Below the pieces are notes generated by a model. The model saw only the letters and a program-made list of their open reading frames with translations, ran no database searches and was not told where the DNA came from. The translations under genes were made by a program, and so were the position numbers. A DNA stretch of 64,000 nucleotides, taken from the NCBI GenBank assembly GCA_950295325.1, contig OX485804.1:620001-684000 (forward strand), read 5' to 3'. The stretch comes from Polytrichum commune. Its lineage: Eukaryota > Streptophyta > Polytrichopsida > Polytrichales > Polytrichaceae. Shown piece by piece: positions 12,601 to 22,679 of the stretch; position 1 is the first letter of the stretch; the number at the start of each line of letters is the position of its first letter.

Positions 12601-14095
12601 TCCAATCTCCTTTGTGAAATGGGAAAATCTTCTGCATTTGAAGGTTTTGGTGATTACGGGTGTATCCAACTTAAAAGCACTACCTGAAAGTATTTATGGG
12701 TTGGTATCATTGAATGAAATGACAATACAAAAATGCTATAAATTTCAACACGTACCACAGAGCATAGGATCTCTACCCTCTTTGAGAGAACTAAATTTAT
12801 GTGGATGTAGAATTTTGGAGTACGTTCCTATACAAGTTGGCAACTTGACCTCCTTGACCACCTTGAATTTAAGGGGTTGTAAGGGCTTGAAGGAGATTCC
12901 GGAGGCGTTGGGTAATTTGACCTCCTTGACCACCTTGGATTTAAGGCGTTGTAAGGGCTTGAAGGAGATACCGGAGGCGTTGGGTAATTTGACCTCCTTG
13001 ACCACCTTGGATTTATGGGGTTGTACGGGCTTGAAGGAGATACCGGAGGCGTTGGGTAATTTGACCTCCTTGACCACCTTGTATTTAAACAATTGTGAGG
13101 GCTTGAAGGAGATACCGGAGGCGTTGGGTAATTTGACCTCCTTGACCACCTTGGATTTAAACAATTGTGAGGGCTTGACGGAGATACCGGAGGCGTTGGG
13201 TTATTTGACCTCCTTGACCACCTTGGATTTAAGTGGTTGTACGGGCTTGAAGGAGATACCGGAGGCGTTGGGTAATTTGACCTCCTTGACCACCTTATAT
13301 TTAATCAATTGTAAGGGCTTGGAGGAGCTACCGGAGGCGTTGGGTAATTTGACCTCCTTGACCACCTTGCATTTAAGTTGTTGTACGGGCTTGAAGGAGA
13401 TACCGGAGGCGTTGGGTAATTTGACCTCCTTGACCACCTTGGATTTATGGGGTTGTACGGGCTTGAAAGAGATACCGGAGGCGTTGGGTAATTTGACCTC
13501 CTTGACCTCCTTATATTTAATCAATTGTGAGGGCTTGAAGGAAATACCGGAGGCGTTGGGTAATTTGACCTCCTTGACCACCTTGTATTTAAGTGGTTGT
13601 ACGGGCTTGAAGGAGATACCGGATGCGTTGGGTAATTTGACCTCCTTGACCTCCTTATATTTAATCAATTGTGAGGGCTTGAAGGAGATACCGGAGGCGT
13701 TGGGTAATTTGACCTCCTTGACCACCTTGCATTTAAGTGGTTGTACGGGCTTGAAGGAGATACCGGAGGCGTTAGGTAATTTGACCTCATTGACCTCCTT
13801 GTATTTAAACAATTGTGAGGGCTTGAAGGAGATACCGGAGGCGTTGGGTAATTTGACCTCCTTGACCATCTTGAAATTATGGGGTTGTACAGGCTTGAAG
13901 GAGATACCGGAGGCGTTGGGTAATTTGACCTCCTTGACCACCTTGCATTTAAGTGGTTGTACGGGCTTGCAAGAGATACCGGAGGCGTTGGGTAATTTGA
14001 CCTCCTTGACCACCTTGAATTTATGGGGTTGTACGGGCTTGAAGGAGAAACCGGACGCATTGGGTAATTTGACCTCCTTGACCATCTTCCATTGA
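9629..14095 (+). CDS. Kinase-NB-ARC-LRR immune receptor (PNL-class NLR)
   Basis: This uninterrupted 1488-codon frame encodes a four-part protein. Residues 1-130 are a helical domain with the LNGNQC signature (26-31) shared with the other kinases of the window. Residues 195-470 are a TKL-type kinase that looks active: glycine loop GNNGVGQV, K225, E245, HRD D324, DFG D352, APE. Residues 495-524 are strongly hydrophobic. Residues 570-900 are NB-ARC, with P-loop GMGGMGKTT (595-603), Walker B LVLDD-like D673/D674, TTRD, GLPL and MHD (880-882). From about 1020 there are LRRs, of which 17 full copies are near-identical 24-residue units. This order is the PNL class described from mosses; such proteins are cytosolic, nucleotide-switched immune receptors by family. 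The start is supported because the shared helical domain begins within a few residues of M1. The frame ends inside an LRR without a C-terminal cap, and about 12 more units follow the stop, so the present protein may be shortened. Confidence 0.9.
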   Translation: MDENFMLLLVQCSTQMKKLVRGSNLLNGNQCLHMTNISSLLVEGIQSMVKTLHGKVNLGSSMEDLYRVMKRVEVIIQDCGKVDWVRASLWQMDNEEEFREVLEELRCNFDTMCGQFQSMGVNVHGLEESINFSPIKFLEVEKDRKALESRLLAHIQATKESPEEQEIVKHAHKRLICRMDGEGGELDAANFPTYHWSPKSTTALGNNGVGQVYMTKCFGLDVAMKVFEKVDEENITISNANFKKEVGVLAGLSHPNIIKFICCGEILDNQKFGIYMVMEKMDKNLADHLDNKTLRKSYLVTIDIIMQIARGMFYLHDMNVAHRDLKPENVLVNSWGDSKLDGMGYVKVKLADFGIAKIKAKDVYEEPTLGKLGTTGYRAPETFVKGGKANAFKSDVFCFAMLCSYVLTTTTPFQGRTPSSIKKSMEDGERPKLPLDCPKSLAALIEQCWCLQPSERPTFEHICMRLGKVKGELLENTQKISNGWINLNTFGQNRFHLLQALVSCFWLWFQVMVSWMRACVWFISGKMNGVDHVNIPASTYANKGECDVLVGSIHCMELTRTKAQHNGAQELVGMDKRKLKVMTELVKHSMVVIIGMGGMGKTTLAKYMMEHMCQEFDVSCFTFMKAQGCGILEILKDILSNLGVNHENVIDIAEGRRLLEEKFTKQRTLMVLDDIGSVDQIHELMDLEIFKVAPVKNKMIITTRDWGLVESLEGAQRVDMNELNLDEAMNLFTLHVCDNQRVFEIPPHVEDIAKRIVETCRGLPLSLKVVGSTLHGIDRVRIWMRTLQRLRRARSLGSENNMELWQCLQVSFDDLKNEEDKNIFLDMCCFLSKDLFAEGMLRVETALQIWSNINENPTKSLKRLEENSLVKIGKDGGLEMHDQLRDMGRMIVETQSDYMGTRLWNIHATKWNEEIGKDMRHMESLSYNEPTKEVRFMDMKEPLPSLRLFNYQGCESLISIGPIVNHSKHLSCLLVNCKQKIFMSSGEVMQNPISFVKWENLLHLKVLVITGVSNLKALPESIYGLVSLNEMTIQKCYKFQHVPQSIGSLPSLRELNLCGCRILEYVPIQVGNLTSLTTLNLRGCKGLKEIPEALGNLTSLTTLDLRRCKGLKEIPEALGNLTSLTTLDLWGCTGLKEIPEALGNLTSLTTLYLNNCEGLKEIPEALGNLTSLTTLDLNNCEGLTEIPEALGYLTSLTTLDLSGCTGLKEIPEALGNLTSLTTLYLINCKGLEELPEALGNLTSLTTLHLSCCTGLKEIPEALGNLTSLTTLDLWGCTGLKEIPEALGNLTSLTSLYLINCEGLKEIPEALGNLTSLTTLYLSGCTGLKEIPDALGNLTSLTSLYLINCEGLKEIPEALGNLTSLTTLHLSGCTGLKEIPEALGNLTSLTSLYLNNCEGLKEIPEALGNLTSLTILKLWGCTGLKEIPEALGNLTSLTTLHLSGCTGLQEIPEALGNLTSLTTLNLWGCTGLKEKPDALGNLTSLTIFH

Positions 14096-14953
14096 TGACC
14101 TTATAATGGCTTGAAGGAGATACCGGAGGCGTTGGGTAATTTGACCTCCTTGACCACCTTGGATTTAAGTGGTTGTACGGGCTTGAAGGAGATACCGGAT
14201 GCGTTGGGTAATTTGACCTCCTTGACCACCTTGGATTTAAAAAATTATGTGGGCTTGAAGGAGATACCGGAGGCGTTGGGTAATTTGACCTCCTTGACCA
14301 CCTTGAATTTAAGAAATTGTAAGGGCTTGAAGGAGATATCGGAGGCGTTGGGTAATTTGCACTCCTTCACCACCTTGGATTTAAGTTATTGTACGGGCTT
14401 CAAGGAGATATCCGAGGCGTTGGGTAATTTGCACTCCTTCACCACCTTGGATTTAAGTGGTTGTACAGGCTTGAAGGAGATACCGGAGGCGTTGGGTAAT
14501 TTAAACTCCTTGACCACCTTGAATTAAAGAAATTGTAAGGGCTTGAAGGAGATACCGGAGGCGTTGGGTAATTTGACCTCCTTGACCACCTTGGATTTAA
14601 GTATTTGTTAGGGCTTGAAGCAAATACCGGAGGCGTTGGGTAATTAGACCTCCTTGACCATCTTGAAATTATGGGGTTGTACGGGCTTAAAGGAGATACC
14701 GGACGCATTGGGTAATTTGACCTCCTAGACCATCTTCCATTGATGAGCTTATAATGGCTTGAAGGAGATACCGGAGGCGTTGGGTAATTTGACCTCCTTG
14801 ACCACCTGGAATTTAAGAAATTGTAAGGGCTTGAAGGAGATACCTGGGGCGGTGGGTAATTTGCACTCCTTGACCACCTTGGATTTAAGTGGTTGTACAG
14901 GCTTGAAGGAATTACCACAGGCGTTGGGTAATTTGACCTCCTTGACCACCTTG
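12834..14953 (+). repeat. 72-bp tandem array encoding 24-residue LRRs (about 29 units)
   Basis: Each unit encodes a repeat of the form LGNLTSLTTLxLxxCxGLKEIPEA. Seventeen full units and a partial one lie within the gene up to the stop at 14093-14095. About twelve more continue in the same frame to 14953, broken by stops near 14096, 14525, 14609 and 14645. DNA of the framework is almost invariant, while changes cluster at the codons around LxLxxCx. A distinctive mutated unit (CCATTGATGA...TTATAATGGC) occurs at about 14089 and again at about 14737, 648 bp or nine units apart, showing a block duplication within the array. The array produces long spurious frames on the opposite strand. Confidence 0.95.
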
Positions 14954-16199
14954 CGACGAGCAAGCGAAAGCTATAAGAATGCTTGGCCAATTGAAAGAGC
15001 AGAATCGAGTCAAAGATCTCGGTCTGTCTTCAACAATTTCACCCGCATCGGAGACAAATGACCTGGTTCTAGAAGATCGACATACATTGAAGGAGAGACT
15101 TCAAGACATGGCCAAAAGCAGTACCTCATCAGATAAGCATAAAGAGTACCTTGTGAGATTCATGTTGAGAAAACTAGAAGTTTGGTCTGGAGAGCAAAGT
15201 ATTGAGAATTTGGACCCATCTGATCCAATAAGTTTGGGTACCATTTCAGAAGTGCAAGATACAGAGGACAATGCATTGTCGGGTGAACAGGAACTGGCGT
15301 CTAAAGTGCAAAGAATTGAGAATGTGGGCATGTCTGATGCAATAGATTTGGGTTGAGATTCGGAATTGCAACATGGATGGGAGAATGCCAATTTAAAAAT
15401 CATTGGAAGCGGAGCACATGGAGTTGTTTTGTCCACCAAATGGCATGGCATCCCCTGCGCCAAGAAGGTATTTGATGTGAAGACCAGTCACATTTTTCAG
15501 AGGGAAGCAGCTGTGCTGAGATGCCTGAACCACCCGAACATTGCCAAGTTCTTCTTTTGTGGCACTGAAAACCAGCAATGTTTCATTGCGATGGAGCTAA
15601 TGCATATGAGTCTGCATGAATTGATCAAGGAACGTAAAGGAAGGCCATTTTCGACTAATGTAGCAATAAACATCATTTTGCAAATCGGGAATGCAATGTA
15701 CTATCTACATAAACAGGGGATTGCACATCGTGACCTCAAATCACTTAACGTGGTGATCAACAAAGTGTCAACCACTCCACACCCTGGTGACAAATTTCAG
15801 GTGAAGTTGGTTGATTTTGGGTTGTCAAAGACAAAGGTGGAAGCTTCCAAGACCAACCCAGTGTCTATAAGAAATTGTGGCACCACAACATATAGAGCAC
15901 CAGAGGTATTTTCCAATGGAGATGATCCTGAAAAGGTGGTTTGGTTCAAGGCGGATGTATATAGTTTTTCTTTGATCTGCTCAGCAATTTTGTCCTTGAA
16001 GGAGCCCTTTGAAGGTGTATATGCAAAGACCTTGATCTGCCAGTTGCGCAACGGTCTGAGGCCACGTCTCCCACAAGATTGCCCCAAAGAGTTGGCTGCA
16101 CTCGTGGAAGAATGTTGGAATGAAGAACCTAAGTTACGACCCAGTTTTCTAGCCATTCGCACAAGGCTGGAGAAACTTGTTTTCTCGAGTGAGAATTGA
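14954..16199 (+). pseudogene. 5'-truncated kinase pseudogene fused to the LRR array
   Basis: From CGACGAGCAAGC onward the sequence matches 56641-57886, the middle and end of the intact single-kinase gene, at high identity. The N-terminal domain and leader are missing, replaced by the LRR array, and the two reading frames do not match across the junction. The kinase frame carries one nonsense codon, TGA at 15354-15356, where the intact paralogue has TCA (57041-57043). Downstream, the 277-codon frame 15366-16199 retains all catalytic motifs (GSGAHGVV, CAKK, HRDLKS, DFG, APE). It is therefore young and was inactivated by the truncation plus this single change. Use of an internal start after the stop cannot be excluded but would lack a promoter of its own. 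Confidence 0.85.
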
Positions 16200-16495
16200 T
16201 CCTATGTGCAACTAGACTAATTACTCCTAACTGCAAATGCTCCAGAGAAGACAACAGTAGTCGAGGTAACCATCATTGATTAGTTTCTTTATTATGATTG
16301 TTTTCCCACTAGGTCAATTCCATGTAAAATTGGTGGGATTGGTTCAAAGTTAGATATTTATTATCAGTGATATGTTGTGCTCTGCCAAAACTTCTGTTGG
16401 TTATTGTTAACTCAATGAATGCTACCTTAATGTTTGTCGATTAATACAATATTTACATTTCACAATCGTCCAATGTAATGAGATTAAATCATTCC
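16200..16495 (+). other. 3' flank of kinase pseudogene (duplicated)
   Basis: This is the 3' untranslated and downstream sequence, matching 57887-58185 beyond the intact kinase gene almost base for base. There is no separate gene. Confidence 0.7.
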
Positions 16496-16508
16496 TTGAT
16501 TATTTACA

Positions 16509-16884
16509 TAGATAGATAGATAGATAGAAACTCCGGTCCCTTTTTAGCAAGGGGCCGGCGTGAATGAAGTGTCCGTTCGTAATGTCAAATGACCCGATGC
16601 CCACTGGACAAGGGGAAATTGGGACAATACTACTCTCCCCTTTCGAGGATGGGCACTATAGTGACACTATACTAGTTCCTAGCTAGTCACTAGTGCCTTG
16701 AAGATACCGGACATGGTATCCCCCCAAAGGGCTTTGAGGTACCCATACAACAAGGTCCAAGGACCCCCCACCATAGTTGGGTGGACTAAGGTGGTGAGCA
16801 CCACACCGGCATGGGGAATAGAACCCACAACCTCCTCATTGGGGGCCATGAGCCCTAACCACCAAGCCAAGGCCCGTGGTGCCT
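16509..16884 (-). mobile_element. tRNA-derived SINE with 13-bp target duplication
   Basis: The element is absent from the otherwise matching paralogue at about 58185-58200. It is bounded by the direct repeat TTGATTATTTACA (16496-16508 and 16885-16897). Read on the minus strand it starts with a tRNA-like head: an A-box-like TGGCTTGGTGG near 16857-16867, then a B-box-like GGTTCTATTCC at 16815-16825. These are RNA polymerase III internal promoter motifs. It ends in a (TATC)n tail (16509-16531). Head, simple-repeat tail, about 376 bp length and target duplication together define a SINE. It would depend on a LINE partner for movement. Confidence 0.9.
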
Positions 16885-16897
16885 TTGATTATTTACA

Positions 16898-18440
16898 CCT
16901 AGTACTTGGGACCACTTTACACTATGGCCAAGTGTCATGACCATGAAATTGTGAGAGACCAGGGTCCTTGAAACTCATTTGAAGGCCGTACCATGGAAAC
17001 TGAAATTGGATTTGGTGTGGTCACGGGCCTTCCAGTGTAATGTAAAGACATAGTATGCGACCGGGCTCTCCACCGAACGTCATTCCATTACCATCTTTTT
17101 CATGTAGGCCCTTCTACACAATGAGGTATAATAGATCAAGAGTTGCAAGATCTTGAATAGTCATGGTCTTCCGGTTCCGTGGTTTGAGGTAGGCTTCATG
17201 CAAAAGTGGGTAGATCATGTAAAATTATCCCGTTAATGCCATGTAGGCTTCCAATGTAGGCTTCCAATGTAGGTTCAATCATTCAAACTCCCTTGGCCCC
17301 TTAGGCCCTCGAGCTGTAGTAGTAATGTGCACAGGCTCATACTAACAGTAAAGAACTGCAGAAAATAATCTAGACTTGGATATGAGTGGGTGGCCTTTCT
17401 AAACATAAATTGCTCATACAAGGAGATGTTCACCTCTACTTGTTTGGCTCATACTTTCCCCACTATTTGTTTTAGCTAACAAAGCTTATGAGGGATATGT
17501 AGGAGATGTTTGGATGGAATTAGAATTTGGATCAGATTCTCCACGTGTAATTTTGGTCTGAAGAATTTATACTGAAACAAAACCTCCAGCCCTTGAGACA
17601 AGAAAACTTTACGAAGACTTCTCACCTGCACATTCAAAAAACATAGATGTATTAGGCCCGGCAGGTTTTTCACAATTCCGCATGTGCAACAATTTCCGAG
17701 CATCAAGGCAATCTACTCTGTAACGGTTCCCAAAGATTATCCCACAATCAGTTCAACCTGCGTTGGTGATAGATCCTTGATGATATATTCTTGCAAACCA
17801 ATTGAGCACCTTGCAGTCTTACCTGCTTATTTGTACGAAGCTTCAAAACAATGCAAGTTTGCCCAAAGTATGGCAAACTAAGCTCTAGAGAACATGAAAT
17901 TGCTTATATGTGGAAGGGTTGCGACACACAACTTGCAAGTTTGATGGCCCAAGGTAAATGAATTTGGACCCTTACATGCGCATAAAATGGTGGAGCACAG
18001 GTTCCTTCTTTTTTGGAGTGATTTGAGACCATTAAACATGAAAACTCTACAAGTATGAGTTCAAAACATGACCTTGAATACCAATCGAAACAAAAGCAAG
18101 GACCAATCTTGAGACAAAGCTCCACCACGAAAGACACATGTAAGGATGCATAATCATTTGCCTTGGCCCACCAAATTTGCAAGCTTGAGCTTGAGCTCAA
18201 AGTTTGTACATGGCAAGGGTATTAACAATTAATTGGTCAAGTACATAATTTCCACTTCACCATTTGTTGCCTTCCATCATTGACCATGCGTGTGTTGATC
18301 CAATGCGCCATGAAGACCCTCCTCTTGTTCTTTCATGCCAACATGTCCTTCAATTCCAATATGGTAGATACTTGGGAACCTACCAAAAAAACATGTTCTC
18401 AATAATGACATCTCACAACTTCTCACAGCTTGCAAATCTC
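16898..18440 (+). other. Duplicated downstream region, no gene recognised
   Basis: The stretch matches 58200-59720 closely, so the duplicated unit reaches about 2.2 kb past the kinase stop. Similarity fades near 18410-18440. Open frames in it are short and not convincingly coding. A small tandem duplication of AGGCTTCCAATGT near 17245-17275 distinguishes this copy. Confidence 0.6.
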
Positions 18441-18924
18441 ATTTTATAATTGACCTTGAAAATACATAAAGTTTTAAAAGATAATGTGGGTTGAACCTAT
18501 CATAGGATTACTAAGCGGCTAGATGATGGTCTCTTTTTAAAGAAAGAGGTTGCAATTTAAAATCTATGATAAATCTTAGCTACTTGTTGATACATAACTC
18601 TACAATACACAACATGAGTGCTCCCCATAAATGGATGAATTCCGAAATTGAAGGAGAGTTATGCTCGCTCGATGCCTGGTCCCACGGAATGCACCCAAGG
18701 AGTTGAACTTAATAAATGGCAAAATACTACTCAATATGTTTTGGTAGAACTTCCCTTGACAATGGTAAATTCAGTCAATTTTGGGAAAAGAATGAAATCG
18801 CAATTTTTTAGATATATAAGGGCCCGGGCCCGGGTACGGGTGAGGGGGGGCCCATAAGGTGTTATTATTATTATTATTATTATTTTAAATAAAATAAAAT
18901 ACAATTTTTAATAAAAATAGTTTA
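18441..18924. other. Junction region with simple repeats
   Basis: No gene is seen. A GGGCCCGGGCCCGGG palindromic stretch lies at 18821-18836 and a (TTA)n microsatellite at 18862-18884, just before the second upstream block begins. These may mark the seam between two duplicated segments. Confidence 0.5.
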
Positions 18925-19887
18925 ATGTGTGTGTGTATGTGTGTCCAAGATCCCAATCTTGAAGTTTGGGGACGAAGAAGTGATGGTCCACAAGGATGGC
19001 CAACACTAGGCTCACTTTATACAAGGCTTGGGGTTGTCCTAATTCATGTGCAATTAAGCCCTGAATTTGGTCCACCTTTATCAATTTTTGTGGGCCCAAC
19101 CTTGTCACATGTAAAGTGATGAGGCATGATTTTAGATCCAAATGTTCTTGAGGGGAAAGTGTAGTGAAGAGAATTAACTTTTAATGAACTGGCGATTAAG
19201 ATCATTATCCAACAAGTGAATCCAATCCGGTCCATGTTGACAGTTCGGGCCAAGGAAAAGCTCGTCCTGATATCTTCAACTTGACCCGCAGTCTTGGTGC
19301 CAAAATTATGCTACCTAGGACGCCACATGGGATGAGTGAGTGTTCATGCCCAACTCTAGCATAAAGCCCTTGGGCCGGATTTGATGAAATTGAGCGGTCC
19401 TATTATTGAACCAAATTTTTAGGCTTTGGGCTAGCTCTCAATCCAGCCCCAAGTGTAACTTGGCCCTAAGGGCCACTTCACACACGAGACTGAGAGCCCG
19501 TGACCAATGCACTTCATGCACTCTCATTGGTGGAAAAGGCAAAGCTGGTCCAAGTTCGCTTCATACGACGCTTGAGGGACCAACAAAGTATGTGAATCCA
19601 AGATGGTTGTAAAGTCTACATGCATTCCTACATGGTATCGAATGGATCATGTTAAAGGTCACTTGGATTATTTTCAAAACCACCTTTTGGAGGAGGCCTA
19701 ACACAAAACCGGAAGATTATGGCACTCCAAACGCTCACAACCGTTGGTTTATTTTATTTTATCACATGACCTGCATGAATAGAAATTCATTGACATGGCA
19801 CTTGGTTCAGGGCGCGGTCACATATGACTTCACACGGCACTTTAGGATCCGTTATTACACTACATGATTTTGGAGGTGTCTTGGGAC
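18925..19887. repeat. Upstream block of kinase loci, copy 2 (left part)
   Basis: It is nearly identical to 40-997. The copy is interrupted at CTTGGGAC (19880-19887) by the hAT element and resumes at 23778, matching positions 990 onward. No coding sequence is supported. Confidence 0.85.
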
Positions 19888-20306
19888 CAGAGTCCGGGGA
19901 GTTTTTTACCAAAATCGGTAGATTTCCGATCTTTTATGAAAGGATTCGGATTTTTATTTTTTTGATCGGAAGCTACCTAAATCCAATTTTTTTTGTCAGT
20001 TAAATTCCGATATTTAACTTTCTCATTCGGTAATTTTCCGATTTTGTGAATTTCAATTCGGTATGTTTCCGAAGATTTGTATTGTATGTCGGATTTGTTT
20101 TTTTTAATATTATTAAAAAATTGGTATTATGTTTTTAAATGGGTGAATTTGTGTTGATATAAAATCCAAGTATCCTTGGAAGGATTTGAACCTTGCCAAG
20201 CCCCCACCAACTTGGGGCCAAGGATTTAGCCTTGAAAAAATGTATAAATCCAAAAAGGGTTCGTACATTATTAAGAGGCTAGTTAGTACAACAATACATG
20301 CATCTC

Positions 20307-22548
20307 TTAGATATCCGTATCCTCAGAATTAGGAAACATAGTTGAACTTACTGAACAAGATGCATCACTTCCCGAAGACACATAAAGTGAAGGATTAGCA
20401 TATAAAAACCGGTATTTAGTTCCATTTTTCCACAAAGGAATTGCCTCTTCAATAATATTATCAAAGTTCTCATTGGGTCCTTCTAAAGCAATTCTAAGCA
20501 TAGCTTCCAAATTTTTATTTCCAAGTCTATTTCTCACTCGTGTTTTAATTAAATTTTGGATACTAAACGCCCTTTCACAAGTGGAGGTCGATACACATTG
20601 TACTCTAGCCAAATCAGCAAGGACAAGCAAATTAGGATATCGGGTTTGCAAAGAATGATTCCATGTGATCATGCCCCATAAATCTCTACAAGTCTTATCT
20701 CCCCATTCAGTGGTGGCTTACAATTTGAAAGCTAGAAATTCACGCTTGCAAGCCATCACATCAACGAAGGGGGGAAATTTTGAACCTTCTTGGGAGCGAT
20801 CATGCCCATAGTGTGCTAGTAATTTCTCCAATTCAACCACCCCCCAATTTTGGAGGCCTATTTGCTTTGAAGGCATATTAGTAGGATTAAAGATTTTAAA
20901 ACATGAAATAAGATCATTGTCTACAAATCTGGCATCCAAGCCTGCACAAACAGCTTCTGCAAAGGCACGTTGGAATTTAAGTGCTTTCTCAAGGTCATCT
21001 CCTAATCTAGACCGGTCCATTTCAAAACCGTGATACATTTTTCCATGAATTTCACTTGAGAGCTTTCGAAGATGACCCCCAAGAGGGTCATATTCGGAAA
21101 TAACATGATAGCCAATGTTTTCGTTAAATGTAGAAGCATTCAAATCAATTTGCTCAACAATAAACAACATTCTAATTTGTGCTATCTCGGTTCTAACAAT
21201 ACTACCAATAGTTGTGACATCCACAAATTTGTTTTGAAAAATCTTTGATAACAATGCATAAGGAATGTAAGATATCAGCTAGAAAATACAAAATATATAT
21301 GTATTTAAATTGTTTTAATTTGGCAAAAAGAACCTTCATTTGACCAAGGTCTTTTTTGTCTTTCACATCACGAAAAAAAACACAAAACAGACTCTAATGA
21401 ATCACATAAGGTAGTCACAACTTGCCACCTACTAAGCCATCGTATCTTATGATACCGTTTCATAGTTTTTTTAGCATAAAAAAATATTGTTTGCAAGGTT
21501 GTGAGTGCATGTTTACGCTTATTTGACATATTAAAGTATGAAGCAATTGTATTCAAAATATTATCAACCTCATCGGATATTACCTTGCAATCTGATGTTT
21601 TAGATGCATCAAGTGCCGCTAGATTAGTCCTATGAGCAACACAATGACAAGACAAAATGAATGGGTTTAGGTTGTTTTTCAATCTTATTGCTACTCCACC
21701 ATGAGATCCCACCATGGTGCTTGCACCATCATTGCCAAATACCACACACTTGCATAAATCAAGTTCCCAAATCTTTAAGTGATTGACTAAACATTCAAAA
21801 ATAATACTAGCATTTTTTTTTCCACCCTCAATCTCTAACAAACCTAAAAAGACAGTCAAAGGCACACCTTCCTCTATAATTGTGGCAAATACAACAAGAT
21901 GACCGGTAACACTTATGTCCGTAGTTTCATCAATCATGATACCATAGAAAGGAGAATTTCGAACCATACATATGATTTTTTTTTATGACATTAGACATAC
22001 ATGCAATTAAATCAGCACATGATTTTTCATCATGTTACAAAGATGCAATGATAGGAGCCTTTACACTAGCAAGCAGTGAACACAAAGAAGGAAATTTTGC
22101 ATAAGGGAGGGATTGCTTTCCTATAAAGTAGGCAGCACGAAACAATGATGACAATGATTCATCACATGCACGTTGCCCTTGTTTGATCGCCTTCTTCAAC
22201 ACTTTGCCACCACTTTGTAAAGCCCAACAAAGTTTTTTATGTTCACTAGAACATGCATGATCATGAAATGCACTTACCTTCAGATTTTTGAATCCCTCCT
22301 TGGCATATACCGAACGTCCACCCTTCTCCTTGCAGATTTTACAACATACTCTTCCCGAATTGGGAGAAAAATCTAGCCAATCAAATTGGCTATACCATTG
22401 GTCTTTCCATATACCTTATGCATTTGAAACTTCAAAAGATAGTAAATCATCCAATGCACATGTTTCAGATGCTAAATCATTTATATCAATATTTCGAGGA
22501 ATGGTCAAAAAATGTTCCTTTAAGGACCTTTGTCGTTTTGCCATTCCT
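20307..22548 (-). pseudogene. hAT transposase remnant (TTF zinc finger, DUF4371-like, hAT C-terminal)
   Basis: In order on the minus strand there is a zinc-finger-like region (about 22400-22270, DWLDFSPNSGRVCCKICK). It is followed by the catalytic core with IDETTDIS and GNDGASTMVG and CHCVAHRTNLAAL (21967-21368). A middle part follows (21254-20718), then the hAT dimerisation segment with STCERAFSIQNLIKTRVRNRL (20672-20307). This is the ZNF862-like hAT lineage. The frame is broken: a TAA interrupts the stretch before the core near 22040, a frame shift occurs in an A-run near 21970-21982, and the core and middle part are in different frames around 21255-21367. Some of these gaps could be introns, but the early stop is a real lesion. 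Confidence 0.85.
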
Positions 22549-22679
22549 AATTCCAAGCCCACATTTCATATAAGAAAATTATACACAATTTCAGTAACCA
22601 AAGCACATTATAGTAACCAAAAAAGTAGAACAAACAGATTCCAGTAAGCTGAGTGAAGGATTAATTCTGATTTCAAACA

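Noticed and set aside
13201-14085. Long minus-strand frames across the LRR array
   Set aside because: They consist of the same 24-residue unit over and over (KVVKEVKLPNASGISFKP) and exist only because the 72-bp repeat has no stops on that strand.
16813-16867. A functional tRNA gene on the minus strand
   Set aside because: A- and B-box-like motifs are present, but the sequence does not fold as a full tRNA and is the head of a SINE with a tail and target duplication.
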